A DNA stretch of 27,412 nt, taken from assembly GCA_013297585.1 (NCBI GenBank), contig JAAFHG010000007.1, positions 1 through 27,412 on the forward strand, given 5' to 3'. Both the position numbers and the translations under genes were made by a program. This document shows, piece after piece, positions 1 to 7,975 of this stretch. The DNA is from Chitinophagales bacterium (GTDB lineage: Bacteria > Bacteroidota > Bacteroidia > Chitinophagales > Chitinophagaceae). The notes beneath the pieces were generated by a model. It did not search any database. It saw nothing but the letters and a program-made list of their open reading frames with translations, and had not been told where the DNA came from. Each line of letters begins with the position of its first letter. Within the stretch, counting starts at the first letter, position 1.

Positions 1-1037
1 TAAGCAATCATAATTGCTTCAATAGATTGTAATAAATCTTCTAAAGGATCTTTTACATTATGGCTAGCATCAATCATCCAGCCTAAATCGGTAGCATGGT
101 TCATACCTTTCGCATCCATACCTTCAACTAGTTCATTAAATATTAAAAATAATTGGTATGGGTTAATAGAACCTACGGTTAAATCGTCATCACCATATTT
201 ACTATCGTTAAAATGGAAACCCGCAAGCTTGTTTTCCATCATTAATAAGCTCACAATTTGCTCAATATTAGCGTTTGGTAAATGGTGACCTAAATCAACC
301 AACGTATAAGCCTTAGGGCCTAATTTAGAAGCATACAAATACGATTGTCCCCAATCACCAACACTCATTGAGTAGAAGTTTGGTTCAAATGCTTTGTACT
401 CTACAAATACTTTCCAATCTTCTGGTAAAGCAGCATAAATTTCTTGCAAGCTTTCGTAAGTTCTTTCCCAAGCACCTCTAAAATTCAACTGACCAGGAAA
501 GCAAGAACCATCAGCTAACCATACCGTTAAAGCCTTAGAACCCAATGCCACACCTTGTTTTATTACTTCAATATTATGGTCAATGGCTTGCTTACGAACC
601 GCTTTATCAACGTGTTGTAGCGAGCCAAATTTATAACTATGTTCTTGTGTTGCTTGGTCTTGAAACGTGTTAGAGTTAACCGCATCAAATTGTAAACCAT
701 AGCTTGCAGCTAGTGATTTGATAGCAGCATGGTCTTGAGGAATATCCCAAGGAATATGTAGTGAAATAGCACCGCTAGATTGGTTTAAAGCATGCAACAA
801 ACCAACATCACTTAGTTTTTCTTCTAGGTTTCTTGGTTCACCCGAGCCGCTAAAACGCCCAAATCTTGTACCACCTGTACCCAAAGCCCAAGATGGTATT
901 GCTATTTGAAAAGCCACTAATTTTTTAAGTACATCATCTAAGTTAACCACGCCTTCAGCCACAAATTCAAAGTTGCGTTTGTGGTTAGCTAGCAAGCCTT
1001 TATTTTGATCTTCTATCAGTTGTTTGTCTAATAACAT
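1..1037 (-). CDS. rhaI: L-rhamnose isomerase, TIM-barrel type (partial, C-terminus off the left edge)
   Basis: Converts L-rhamnose to L-rhamnulose in the cytoplasm, the first committed step of rhamnose use. The first 345 codons are visible, starting at an ATG at 1037 (MLLDKQLIEDQNKGLL); the frame is open to the window edge, so about 80 residues are missing compared with the usual ~425-430 of the Pseudomonas stutzeri-type enzyme. Motifs expected for the metal site of that family are present: Glu213 in FVEYKAFEP, Asp248 in LVDLGHH, His275 in GFHFNDSKYGDDD and Asp323 in MIDASHN. Offsets of four to six residues from the P. stutzeri ligands fit the family. It is the last visible gene of the operon rhaT-rhaEW-rhaM-rhaI. 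A GC-rich repeat arm (1052-1070) ends about 14 bases upstream of the ATG, where a ribosome would bind. A related sugar isomerase of the same fold is possible, but the neighbours make rhamnose very likely. Confidence 0.9.
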   Translation of the reverse strand, partial: MLLDKQLIEDQNKGLLANHKRNFEFVAEGVVNLDDVLKKLVAFQIAIPSWALGTGGTRFGRFSGSGEPRNLEEKLSDVGLLHALNQSSGAISLHIPWDIPQDHAAIKSLAASYGLQFDAVNSNTFQDQATQEHSYKFGSLQHVDKAVRKQAIDHNIEVIKQGVALGSKALTVWLADGSCFPGQLNFRGAWERTYESLQEIYAALPEDWKVFVEYKAFEPNFYSMSVGDWGQSYLYASKLGPKAYTLVDLGHHLPNANIEQIVSLLMMENKLAGFHFNDSKYGDDDLTVGSINPYQLFLIFNELVEGMDAKGMNHATDLGWMIDASHNVKDPLEDLLQSIEAIMIA

Positions 1038-1050
1038 TGTATTAATTTTT

Positions 1051-1168
1051 GCCCCCAACCCCTAAAGGGGCGTTACGAGGAAGTTTAATAATTGTACTAC
1101 TTTTTGTTATTCATTTACTATCATTTTTAAATACCCACTATTATAATACCCCTTTAGGGGCTAGGGGC
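1051..1168. repeat. Inverted pair of GC-rich repeat arms (REPIN/MITE-like), rhaM-rhaI junction
   Basis: The left arm, 1051-1070, reads GCCCCCAACCCCTAAAGGGG; the right arm, 1149-1168, is nearly its reverse complement (CCCCTTTAGGGGCTAGGGGC). The core between them is about 78 bases and AT-rich. The element fills nearly the whole rhaM-rhaI gap: the right arm ends 2 bases from the rhaM stop and the left arm lies 14 bases from the rhaI ATG. In the transcript the arms could pair to form a long stem, and each arm alone contains the short self-complementary CCCCTAAAGGGG. I see no open reading frame inside. Confidence 0.75.
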
Positions 1169-1170
1169 AT

Positions 1171-1557
1171 TTACGGCATATAAAATACCTCTTTCAGCGG
1201 TACACTTACAGGCGAGTTATCAGGGTTAGATGCCATAATATCACCCATATAAGCCCACCATTTTTGCATTACTGCATGCGATGGTAAATCGTCTAATGCT
1301 TTTGGATCTTCAGCTTTAAGCACACCGAATAAACTGTTCGTGGTTTCATCTAAAAAAATAGAATACTCACTGATGCCTGTTGCTTTTAGCAACGCATGTA
1401 ATTCAGGCCACAGCTCATCATGGCGTTTTTTGTATTCTGCTTCAAAGCCTTGAAACAGTTGCATTTTAAAAGCTACGCGACGCCCCCCAGCCTTGCCCCC
1501 AACCCCTGAAGGGGAGTTATAAGAATCGCTGATTTCTATATTTTTTGATTCATTCAT
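1171..1557 (-). CDS. rhaM: L-rhamnose mutarotase with a repeat-derived N-terminal extension
   Basis: Interconverts the alpha and beta anomers of L-rhamnose and so feeds the isomerase. The body (RVAFKMQLFQGFEAEYKKRH, then ELWPEL, KWWAYMGDIM, NPDNSPVSVPLKEVFYMP at the end) follows the RhaM/YiiL family closely; the usual length is about 104 residues, here 128. The surplus is at the N-terminus: residues 1-26 (MNESKNIEISDSYNSPSGVG...) have no family counterpart, and the segment SPSGVGG is the direct translation of a GC-rich repeat arm (1496-1514). Translation could begin at an internal site, but no ATG lies between the repeat and the conserved RVAFKM; the Met of that motif would remove the first conserved strand. 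It sits between rhaEW and rhaI, transcribed with them. Function is well supported; the true start is the uncertain part. Confidence 0.9.
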   Translation of the reverse strand: MNESKNIEISDSYNSPSGVGGKAGGRRVAFKMQLFQGFEAEYKKRHDELWPELHALLKATGISEYSIFLDETTNSLFGVLKAEDPKALDDLPSHAVMQKWWAYMGDIMASNPDNSPVSVPLKEVFYMP

Positions 1558-1639
1558 TTAAACAAAATTTTCTCATTAATACTCGCTACAGTAATCACCC
1601 TTTAGGGAAGGGGCATCATTCCTCTTTAGGGGTTAGGGG
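1495..1639. repeat. GC-rich repeat arms (one left, two right), rhaEW-rhaM junction
   Basis: The left arm, 1495-1514 (GCCCCCAACCCCTGAAGGGG), lies inside the rhaM coding region. Two right-orientation arms follow: a degenerate one at 1597-1614 (CCCTTTAGGGAAGGGGC) and a better one at 1621-1640 (CTTTAGGGGTTAGGGGC), whose edge touches the rhaEW TAG stop at 1640-1642. The rhaM ATG lies between the arms. This is the only one of the four junctions with a third arm. The plus strand from 1605 to 1639 has four runs of three or four G. Confidence 0.7.
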
Positions 1640-3787
1640 CTATCTTACAAAGCCCATAGCAACACCACCATCAACGTTTAATACATTACCAGTTGATTTA
1701 CCTAGTAAACCACCAACAAATGCATAACAAGCATTGGCAATATCAGCAGGTAAAATAATTTCGTTAAGTAAGGTACGTTTTGCATAGTAAGCAGGTAATT
1801 CGGCAACGGTAACACCGTACGCTTTAGCACGACCTTCGGCCCAGCCACCAGCCCAAATATTGCTATCGCTAATAACCGCATCTGGGTTAATAACGTTCAC
1901 ACGAATTTTGTCACCACCTAATTCAGCAGCGTTCAAACGGCTAAGGTGTAATTGAGCAGCTTTTGCAGAACCATAACCAGCATTGTTTGGTCCAGATACT
2001 AACGCATTTTTACTTACAATGTTAATCACGTCACCACCAATATCTTGCTTGCGCATTACTGCAACGGCAGCTTGTGTAACAAAGAATTGACCTTTTACCA
2101 ACACATCGTATAATAAATCCCAATCTTTTTCAGTGTGGTCTTGTATAGTTTTAGAGATTGATAAACCTGCATTGTTTATGATGATATCAACACCACCAAA
2201 AGCTAAAGCTGCAACATCCATTGCTTCTTTAATTTGAGCTTCGTTGGTAACATCTAATACAGCAGTTGCATAAGCATCTTTGCCATATTGTGCTTTAAAT
2301 TCTTCACCAGCAGCTTCTAAACGTTCAGCATTCATGTCGTTTAAAATAACATAAGCACCTTCTTCAACAAATTTCTTAGCGATTGCTTTACCAATACCAC
2401 CAGCACTACCAGTTATCAAAGCAATACGACCGCTTAAAGCTTTTGGCTTAGGCATACGTTGCAATTTGGCTTCTTCTAATAACCAATATTCAATATTAAA
2501 TGCCTCTTGGCGTGGTAATGACGTGTATTCAGAAATTGCTTCTGCGCCTTTCATTACATTGATAGCATTGATATAAAATTCAGCAGCTACACGAGCAGTT
2601 TGTTTGTCCTTTGCAAAGGTGAACATACCTACGCCTCTAAAAATAATTACAACAGGATTTGTATCACGAATAGCAGGGCTATTTGGGTGCTTGCAAGTGT
2701 TGTAATAGTCAGTGTACATTTGGCGGTAAGCCTCAAACTGTGGTTGTAGTTTTGCTTTAATAGCAGCTACATCGCTTAAATCGTCACCAGCTTCAATATC
2801 TAAAACCAATGGACTGATTTTAGTACGTAAAAAGTGGTCAGGACAGCTAGTACCTAATGGCGCAAGTCTATCTAAATCGTTACTATTAATGTATTCTAAA
2901 ACACGGTCATCATCAGTAAAATGACCAATCATTTTTGTTTGAGAAGAGCAGAAACCACGTAAAATTGGGGCCAATGAAGCGGCTTGTTTTAAGCGACCTT
3001 CTTTTGGTAAAGATTCTAATTTTTGACCACCAAAAACGGGTGCTTTTTTGCCAATATTATCTTGCAAATATTCAGCACAACGCTCAATAACTTCTAAGGT
3101 GTTGATATAGCTTTCGTAAGCTGTATCGCCCCAAGTAAACAAACCATGAGACCCTAACATGATACCACGGATACCTGGATTTTCATCCAAACATTGTTTT
3201 AATTGAAGGCCTAAATCAAAACCTGGTTTTTGCCATTCTACCCAGCCTATTGTACCACTAAATAATTCTTGTGTGATTTTTTTGCCATCTTTTGCAGCAG
3301 CAATTGCAATGGCTGCATCAGGGTGTAAATGGTCAATATGTTTAAATGGTAAAAAACCATGTAAAGCTGTATCAATTGATGGAGCTTTTGAAGCTAAATC
3401 GTAAATGCAATGGTTAAATAATTCTACCATTTCATCCTCATGTTCAATACCACGATATACGTTTTTAAGGCTCAATAATCTATCCATATATAAAGCAGCC
3501 AAGCCGCTTTTTTTAATAGACCCTAAATCACCACCGCTACCTTTTACCCACATTACTTCTGTAGCTTCACCTGTTAATACATTTTTGGTCATTGCTTTGC
3601 AAGACGTATTACCACCACCATAATTGGTTAATCGTAAATCTGCACCTAATAAGTTAGAGCGATAGATTAATAAAGCGACTTCATCACCTGCCATAGATGC
3701 GGCTTTTGCATCGTCCCACAAATAGCTTACATGTTTGAAAACCCCGATGCCCCTAACCCCTGAAGGGGAATTATCAAAACTACTCAT
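1640..3787 (-). CDS. rhaEW: Bifunctional rhamnulose-1-phosphate aldolase / lactaldehyde dehydrogenase
   Basis: A fused cytoplasmic enzyme of 715 residues. The N-terminal class II aldolase/adducin domain (about 18-430) should split L-rhamnulose 1-phosphate into dihydroxyacetone phosphate and L-lactaldehyde; it shows NYGGGNTSCK, the His-rich HIDHLHPDA and GSHGLFTWGD. The C-terminal short-chain dehydrogenase domain (about 453-715) has the nucleotide-binding TGSAGGIG, NNAG (539-541), Ser592 and Tyr605-x3-Lys609 (YGSAK), and should act on lactaldehyde. Known RhaEW proteins have this order and length. Residues 5-16 (DNSPSGVRGIGV) interrupt the family-typical start, roughly MxxFKHVSYLW; SPSGVRG is encoded by repeat arm 3749-3768. 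GTTTT flanks the extra segment on both sides, as a short target duplication might. No alternative start codon lies between the repeat and FKHVSYLW. Many databases call this family RhaD-like; I use rhaEW because of the fusion. Confidence 0.9.
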   Translation of the reverse strand: MSSFDNSPSGVRGIGVFKHVSYLWDDAKAASMAGDEVALLIYRSNLLGADLRLTNYGGGNTSCKAMTKNVLTGEATEVMWVKGSGGDLGSIKKSGLAALYMDRLLSLKNVYRGIEHEDEMVELFNHCIYDLASKAPSIDTALHGFLPFKHIDHLHPDAAIAIAAAKDGKKITQELFSGTIGWVEWQKPGFDLGLQLKQCLDENPGIRGIMLGSHGLFTWGDTAYESYINTLEVIERCAEYLQDNIGKKAPVFGGQKLESLPKEGRLKQAASLAPILRGFCSSQTKMIGHFTDDDRVLEYINSNDLDRLAPLGTSCPDHFLRTKISPLVLDIEAGDDLSDVAAIKAKLQPQFEAYRQMYTDYYNTCKHPNSPAIRDTNPVVIIFRGVGMFTFAKDKQTARVAAEFYINAINVMKGAEAISEYTSLPRQEAFNIEYWLLEEAKLQRMPKPKALSGRIALITGSAGGIGKAIAKKFVEEGAYVILNDMNAERLEAAGEEFKAQYGKDAYATAVLDVTNEAQIKEAMDVAALAFGGVDIIINNAGLSISKTIQDHTEKDWDLLYDVLVKGQFFVTQAAVAVMRKQDIGGDVINIVSKNALVSGPNNAGYGSAKAAQLHLSRLNAAELGGDKIRVNVINPDAVISDSNIWAGGWAEGRAKAYGVTVAELPAYYAKRTLLNEIILPADIANACYAFVGGLLGKSTGNVLNVDGGVAMGFVR

Positions 3788-3856
3788 AATTTATAATTTA
3801 TTTTTTTATAATTCTAATTGCTTTAATCTTTTCTTAACCCCCTTTAGGGTTGGGGT
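3749..3856. repeat. Inverted pair of GC-rich repeat arms, rhaT-rhaEW junction
   Basis: Left arm 3749-3768 (GCCCCTAACCCCTGAAGGGG) is inside the rhaEW coding region; right arm 3838-3856 (CCCCCTTTAGGGTTGGGGT) lies 10 bases after the rhaT stop. The core is about 70 bases of AT-rich sequence and holds the rhaEW start codon, so a stem between the arms would place that ATG in the loop. The bases just inside the left arm (GGGGAATTAT) resemble those at the rhaM copy (GGGGAGTTAT). Confidence 0.75.
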
Positions 3857-3865
3857 TTTAATGCT

Positions 3866-4987
3866 TTACGGTTTTAACGAATTGCCGTACCCTACAATAA
3901 TTACCGATGCAATAATTGTGATAATGCCTATAATAATTGTAGTAGTTGTTTTTTTGGTTACACCTTTCCATTCTTTTAACAATAAGCCCCACATGTTGGC
4001 TACTAAAATAATGAAAGACATGTGTAAAATCCATGAGCTTGCGCCATTACCCATTTTACTTTCGCCCATACCATAAAAGAAGAATTGTAAAAACCACATG
4101 GTACCACCTAAAGCACATAAAAGATAATTTTTAAGCAATGGTGATTGTTTATTGGTGTAATCACCAAAGGTTTTATTACGTGCATTTAATATCATGCACC
4201 ATACAAAATTGGTGGTTAAGCCACCCCAAAGAATTACGACGAAAATCACATTGTTCTTGTATAAAAACTCACCAGTTTCTTGTGGATTGGCAGCCTTCCA
4301 AAGTTCATTAGCCGTAGCACCCATGCTACTACCAGCTTCTATGCCAAAGCTAAAACAAGCACTTAAAACGCCAGAAATAATAGCTAGTATTAAACCTTTG
4401 CCCAACTCAAATTCATTACCACCAGCATCAACATGCCCATGCGCATCTGATGAGCTATTTTTAATACTATTATTTAAGCCTGCTAAGTCTTTATCCTTCA
4501 TAGCACCAGCTTTGCCGCTAATAACAATGCCTATAACGCAAACGGCCAAGCCAAGAATCACCATAATGCCCCAATGGCTTGTAAATAAATCTACAATTGT
4601 GTCTTTACCTTCAGTTTGATTGTAATAGTAGTAAACAGAAGGAATTAAAGCGCCAAAAACAGAACACAAACCAAGTATGATAGAGCTACCAAGCGATACA
4701 CCTAAATAGCGAACACCCAAGCCATATGTTAAACCACCAATACCCCAAAGCAAGCCCATTACATAGGTTGCAGTAAGTGTACTTGTTGGTGTATTTTTAA
4801 TAATTTCTGCAAAGCCTGGTATGGTTAAATAGGCTGCAATCGGTGGCACAATTAACCAAGAAAAAAGTCCACCAACAATCCAAAAGCTTTCCCAGCTCCA
4901 ACCTTTTACTTTTTTATAGGGCATGTAAAAACTACCCGAGGCAAAACCGCCAATAAAATGAAAAATAACTCCTAAAATGACTTGCAT
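3866..4987 (-). CDS. rhaT: L-rhamnose/proton symporter
   Basis: An inner-membrane permease that imports L-rhamnose with protons. The N-terminus (MQVILGVIFHFIGGFASGSF, then YMPYKKVKGWSWESFW) matches the RhaT signature of a first helix followed by a FYxPxKKVKxWSWE loop; further shared blocks are WGIGGLTYGLGVRYLGVSLG and the long hydrophobic segments spread over the 373 residues, consistent with about ten membrane helices. A polar loop around residues 160-195 (KDKDLAGLNNS... HGHVDAGGNEFELGKG) separates two halves. The protein is slightly longer than the E. coli one (344). It heads the rhamnose gene run; the 118-base gap upstream holds an imperfect palindrome that could be its operator. Downstream spacing to rhaEW is 78 bases and contains a repeat arm. 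Confidence 0.93.
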   Translation of the reverse strand: MQVILGVIFHFIGGFASGSFYMPYKKVKGWSWESFWIVGGLFSWLIVPPIAAYLTIPGFAEIIKNTPTSTLTATYVMGLLWGIGGLTYGLGVRYLGVSLGSSIILGLCSVFGALIPSVYYYYNQTEGKDTIVDLFTSHWGIMVILGLAVCVIGIVISGKAGAMKDKDLAGLNNSIKNSSSDAHGHVDAGGNEFELGKGLILAIISGVLSACFSFGIEAGSSMGATANELWKAANPQETGEFLYKNNVIFVVILWGGLTTNFVWCMILNARNKTFGDYTNKQSPLLKNYLLCALGGTMWFLQFFFYGMGESKMGNGASSWILHMSFIILVANMWGLLLKEWKGVTKKTTTTIIIGIITIIASVIIVGYGNSLKP

Positions 4988-5060
4988 GAATTAATTGTTT
5001 TCGTAATGGACAAAGCAATAAAACACCAAAGTAAAAGTCTTCGCTTTATTAGCCATCATG

Positions 5061-5079
5061 TACTGTCATGCAGATAGTA
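5061..5079. promoter_or_regulatory. Imperfect palindrome upstream of rhaT, candidate operator
   Basis: TACTGTC-ATGCA-GATAGTA has 7-base arms matching at six of seven positions around a 5-base spacer. It lies 74-92 bases upstream of the rhaT ATG, in the only sizeable gap in front of the rhamnose genes. Length and symmetry suit a dimeric repressor or activator, but no regulator gene is in the window and no second copy was found, so this is a suggestion only. Confidence 0.3.
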
Positions 5080-5105
5080 ATAAAATCCAGCATTTTAGTA
5101 AAATA

Positions 5106-5888
5106 TTAATAATCTGAGTAGCTTGTAGGTCTTAAAAACCTTGTATCATTTTTTGAAACAGTATTTTGATATTCTGGCAAAGCTGATAGGGTTTTCCATT
5201 CTTTATCGCTACCAAATGTTTTCCAATGCGCATCCCTATCGGCTTTATTATTAAAGGTAGTCATATACATCAAATTAGGCATTCTACTGCCAGCTAATAC
5301 TTCAGCATAAAAAACAGCATTAAAGCCAAGTCTTTTAAACAAGGCTATTTCGCCACCTGCATTAAACATTTTTACTTTTTGCCTATACAAAAACTCTGTA
5401 GAAGCTTCGTAACTACGTAATTCATACACTCTTTCTGAGGCTGAGCCAGTTAATTGAGGTGTTTGCATTCGTGGCATTAGTTCAAAAGATTTAAGTACTA
5501 TGTTTTCAATACGCTCAAAAGGCGGTTGATTGTAAGAAGCAGTGGTATACTTGCTATTATCCTTTTTACTAGCCAAAACTTTAGGTATATCGGCTAGTTG
5601 ACTTAGATTTTTAATAGGCACTAGTATATATAGTCTTTTATCGGCCGCAGTATCGTTATCAATACTTGTAAATACACCAATGTTTTTAATACCGAAGGCA
5701 TGTAACTCTGGTAAGTACACGTTTTGCAAATAGGTTTCTGTGGTAGCTATCTGTGTATTGGTTTTAAAATGGTACACAGTTAGTTGGTAATATTCACCTT
5801 TTGGTGCATTAGTAGTTTTTGCTTGCGCAAATATGCTTGTGGTAATGGCAAAAAAGAAGCAAGCAATTGTTGTTAGATATTTTTTCAT
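5106..5888 (-). CDS. Secreted NIPSNAP-family protein with two repeats
   Basis: Residues 1-23 form a clear signal peptide (MKKYLTTIACFFFAITTSIF, then AQA), so the 260-residue protein should be exported. Two ferredoxin-like NIPSNAP units follow: about 31-125 (GEYYQLTVYHFKTNTQIATT... LPELHAFGIKNIGVF) and about 148-255 (SERVYELRSYEASTEF... MFNAGGEIALFKRLGFNAVFY), the second carrying the usual ELRxY opening and a late PNLMYMTTF segment. NIPSNAP proteins have no agreed enzymatic role. The gene is 118 bases upstream of rhaT on the same strand and divergent from gltX (73 bases). It may or may not belong to the rhamnose transcript. The ATG choice is fixed by the signal peptide. Confidence 0.8.
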   Translation of the reverse strand: MKKYLTTIACFFFAITTSIFAQAKTTNAPKGEYYQLTVYHFKTNTQIATTETYLQNVYLPELHAFGIKNIGVFTSIDNDTAADKRLYILVPIKNLSQLADIPKVLASKKDNSKYTTASYNQPPFERIENIVLKSFELMPRMQTPQLTGSASERVYELRSYEASTEFLYRQKVKMFNAGGEIALFKRLGFNAVFYAEVLAGSRMPNLMYMTTFNNKADRDAHWKTFGSDKEWKTLSALPEYQNTVSKNDTRFLRPTSYSDY

Positions 5889-5949
5889 ACAATAACATTA
5901 CTACTTTTTTATTGCCTTGCAAAATCGTTACCCAACTAGCTAACACATT

Positions 5950-5957
5950 TATATTTG
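5950..5957 (+). promoter_or_regulatory. Bacteroidota-type -7 box (TATATTTG) directly before gltX
   Basis: TATATTTG matches the TAnnTTTG consensus of the primary sigma factor in Bacteroidota. It ends four bases before the gltX ATG, so transcription would begin at or very near the start codon, giving a leaderless or almost leaderless message. A good -33 TTTG at the expected distance is not visible, which lowers confidence. Confidence 0.35.
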
Positions 5958-5961
5958 CAGT

Positions 5962-7476
5962 ATGAATACGAAGAAAGTACGTGTAAGATTTGCCCCTTCA
6001 CCAACTGGTGGTTTGCATTTAGGTGGCGTAAGAACGGTGTTGTTTAATTATTTATTCGCCAAGCATCATGGTGGTGATTTTATTTTACGCATAGAAGATA
6101 CCGACCAAACTAGGTTTGTAGAAGGCGCAGAAGCTTACATTTTTGAAACCTTAAAATGGTGCGGTTTAGAGCCAGATGAAAGTGCTATACATGGTGGGCC
6201 ATTTGCACCATACAGGCAAAGTGAACGCAAGCCAATTTATAAAGAATATGCAGATAAGTTAATAGCCGCAGGCCAAGCCTACTACGCATTTGATACTGCT
6301 GAAGAGTTAGAAGTAAAGCGTAAAGAAATTGCTAATTTTCAATACAATCATGCTACAAGAATGAGTTTGAAAAACTCTTTAACTCTTGGTGAAGCTGCAA
6401 CACAACAATTAATTGCTGATGGCGTACCTTATGTTATTCGTATTAATTTACCGGTAAATGAAGATGTTACTTTTACTGATATGATACGTGGCGAAGTGAG
6501 TTTTAATACTAGCCAAGTAGATGATAAAGTATTGCTAAAAGCTGATGGTATGCCCACTTACCATTTAGCAGTGGTGGTAGATGATTACTTAATGCAAATT
6601 ACCCATGCTTTTCGTGGTGAAGAATGGTTGCCAAGTGCACCAGTACATATATTGCTGTGGCGTTATTTATTTGGGCTAGAAAACATGCCACAATGGGCAC
6701 ATTTACCATTAATATTGAAGCCAGATGGTAATGGAAAATTAAGCAAACGTGATGGCGATAGATTGGGTTTTCCAACATTTGCAATGGATTGGACAGATCC
6801 TAAAACCAATGAAGTAGCCACAGGCTTTAGAGAGAGAGGCTTTTTGCCAGAAGCATTTGTAAATATGCTAGCAGCTCTTGGCTGGAACGACGGTAGCGGT
6901 CAAGAAATATTTACCATGGAAGAATTGATAGCCAAGTTTAGTATGGAACGTGTACATAAAGGCGGTGCTAAATTTGACTACGAAAAAGCAAAATGGTACA
7001 ATAGCGAATGGATTAAGAAAATGCCAGTTACTAGTTATCAATTGCAAGTTGCAGGTTTGTTTAAAGAAGCAGGTATTGATGTTTCAGATGATGTTAAACT
7101 GGTAAAAGTATTAGAGCTTGTAAAAGATAGATGTACTTTCCTAAACGACTTTGTGCAGCAAGCATCTTTCTTTTTTAAAGCCCCTGAAACGATTGATATT
7201 GCTGCGATACAGCCAAAATGGGATGAAAAGAAAAACTTGTTTTTTATTGAGCTAATCAAAGCAATAGAACTAAGCAGTTCGTTTGAGGCTGCCGATTTAG
7301 AACTTGCGTTTAAAGAAATGGCAGCAGCCAATCAAATAAAACCAGGCGAACTAATGTTGCCATTTAGAATCATGTTGGTTGGCGGCAAGTTTGGCCCACA
7401 TGTATTTGATATAGCCAGTATTATTGGTAAGGAAGAAACAGTTAGTAGAATTAAAAAGGTATTGGCTGCGTTGTAA
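5962..7476 (+). CDS. gltX: Glutamyl-tRNA synthetase
   Basis: Charges tRNA-Glu with glutamate in the cytoplasm. The class I signature motifs are present: the HIGH-type motif in RFAPSPTGGLHLGGVRTVLF (residues 9-28) and the KMSKS-type motif KLSKRDGDRLGF (about 258-269). The 504 residues and the long insertions agree with Bacteroidota GltX. The C-terminal anticodon-binding part ends in KIGKEETVSRIKKVLAAL-like sequence (here IIGKEETVSRIKKVLAAL). The region after KLSKRD carries FPTFAMDWTDPKTNEVATGF, an expansion seen in Bacteroidota versions. It stands alone on the plus strand, divergent from the NIPSNAP gene; 78 bases separate it from the next gene. The ATG at 5962 gives the canonical N-terminus KVRVRFAPSPTG. 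This is the one clear core housekeeping gene here. Confidence 0.97.
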   Translation: MNTKKVRVRFAPSPTGGLHLGGVRTVLFNYLFAKHHGGDFILRIEDTDQTRFVEGAEAYIFETLKWCGLEPDESAIHGGPFAPYRQSERKPIYKEYADKLIAAGQAYYAFDTAEELEVKRKEIANFQYNHATRMSLKNSLTLGEAATQQLIADGVPYVIRINLPVNEDVTFTDMIRGEVSFNTSQVDDKVLLKADGMPTYHLAVVVDDYLMQITHAFRGEEWLPSAPVHILLWRYLFGLENMPQWAHLPLILKPDGNGKLSKRDGDRLGFPTFAMDWTDPKTNEVATGFRERGFLPEAFVNMLAALGWNDGSGQEIFTMEELIAKFSMERVHKGGAKFDYEKAKWYNSEWIKKMPVTSYQLQVAGLFKEAGIDVSDDVKLVKVLELVKDRCTFLNDFVQQASFFFKAPETIDIAAIQPKWDEKKNLFFIELIKAIELSSSFEAADLELAFKEMAAANQIKPGELMLPFRIMLVGGKFGPHVFDIASIIGKEETVSRIKKVLAAL

Positions 7477-7554
7477 AATTAGCCAATATGATAAAAATTA
7501 AGCAAGTAGCCATTCAATATATAATTAAATTATAATAATTAAATAATAGATTGC

Positions 7555-7962
7555 ATGAGCCGTCCCATTCGTGTTTTAGTTGCTAAAGTAGGCCTAGATG
7601 GCCACGACAGAGGCGCAAAAATTATTGCTACCGCCTTGCGAGATGCAGGTATGGAAGTAATATATACTGGGTTGCGCCAAACACCTGAAATGGTTGTAAA
7701 TGCTGCCTTGCAAGAAGATGTAGATGCTATTGGCGTAAGCATTTTAAGTGGTGCACACAATACCGTTTTTCCTAAAATTATTGCTTTGATGAAGGGAAAA
7801 GAGATGAACGATGTATTGCTTACTGGCGGTGGCATTATACCAGATGATGACATGCGTTCGTTACATGCAATGGGTGTAGGTAAATTATTTGCCCCAGGTG
7901 CTACCACAACAGAAATTGCAGATTACATTAAAGCTTGGGTAAAAAATAATAGACCATTTTAA
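7555..7962 (+). CDS. B12-binding small subunit of an acyl-CoA mutase
   Basis: A 135-residue stand-alone cobalamin-binding domain, matching the C-terminal domain of methylmalonyl-CoA mutase. It has the base-off/His-on motif DGHDRG (Asp15, His17, Gly20), SILSGAH for the dimethylbenzimidazole tail and LTGGGIIP plus KLFAPGATT at the end of the Rossmann-like fold. In organisms with split mutases this subunit pairs with a large TIM-barrel subunit and moves a carboxyl-CoA group on a short acyl-CoA. No large subunit is visible nearby, so the partner must be encoded elsewhere. The stop is 13 bases before the crotonase gene, which suggests cotranscription and a link to branched-chain or odd-chain acyl-CoA metabolism. 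Substrate (methylmalonyl-, isobutyryl- or another acyl-CoA) cannot be decided. Confidence 0.88.
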   Translation: MSRPIRVLVAKVGLDGHDRGAKIIATALRDAGMEVIYTGLRQTPEMVVNAALQEDVDAIGVSILSGAHNTVFPKIIALMKGKEMNDVLLTGGGIIPDDDMRSLHAMGVGKLFAPGATTTEIADYIKAWVKNNRPF

Positions 7963-7975
7963 AAAAATATTTGCC

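Noticed and set aside
1051..3856. GC-rich repeats as a CRISPR array or phage attachment sites
   Set aside because: Arms are inverted, irregularly spaced and interleaved with genes; there are no regular spacers, leader or cas genes.
3735..4076. Plus-strand frame of 113 residues opposite rhaT and rhaEW
   Set aside because: It reads the antisense of a clear permease gene and a repeat arm, and shows no domain of its own.
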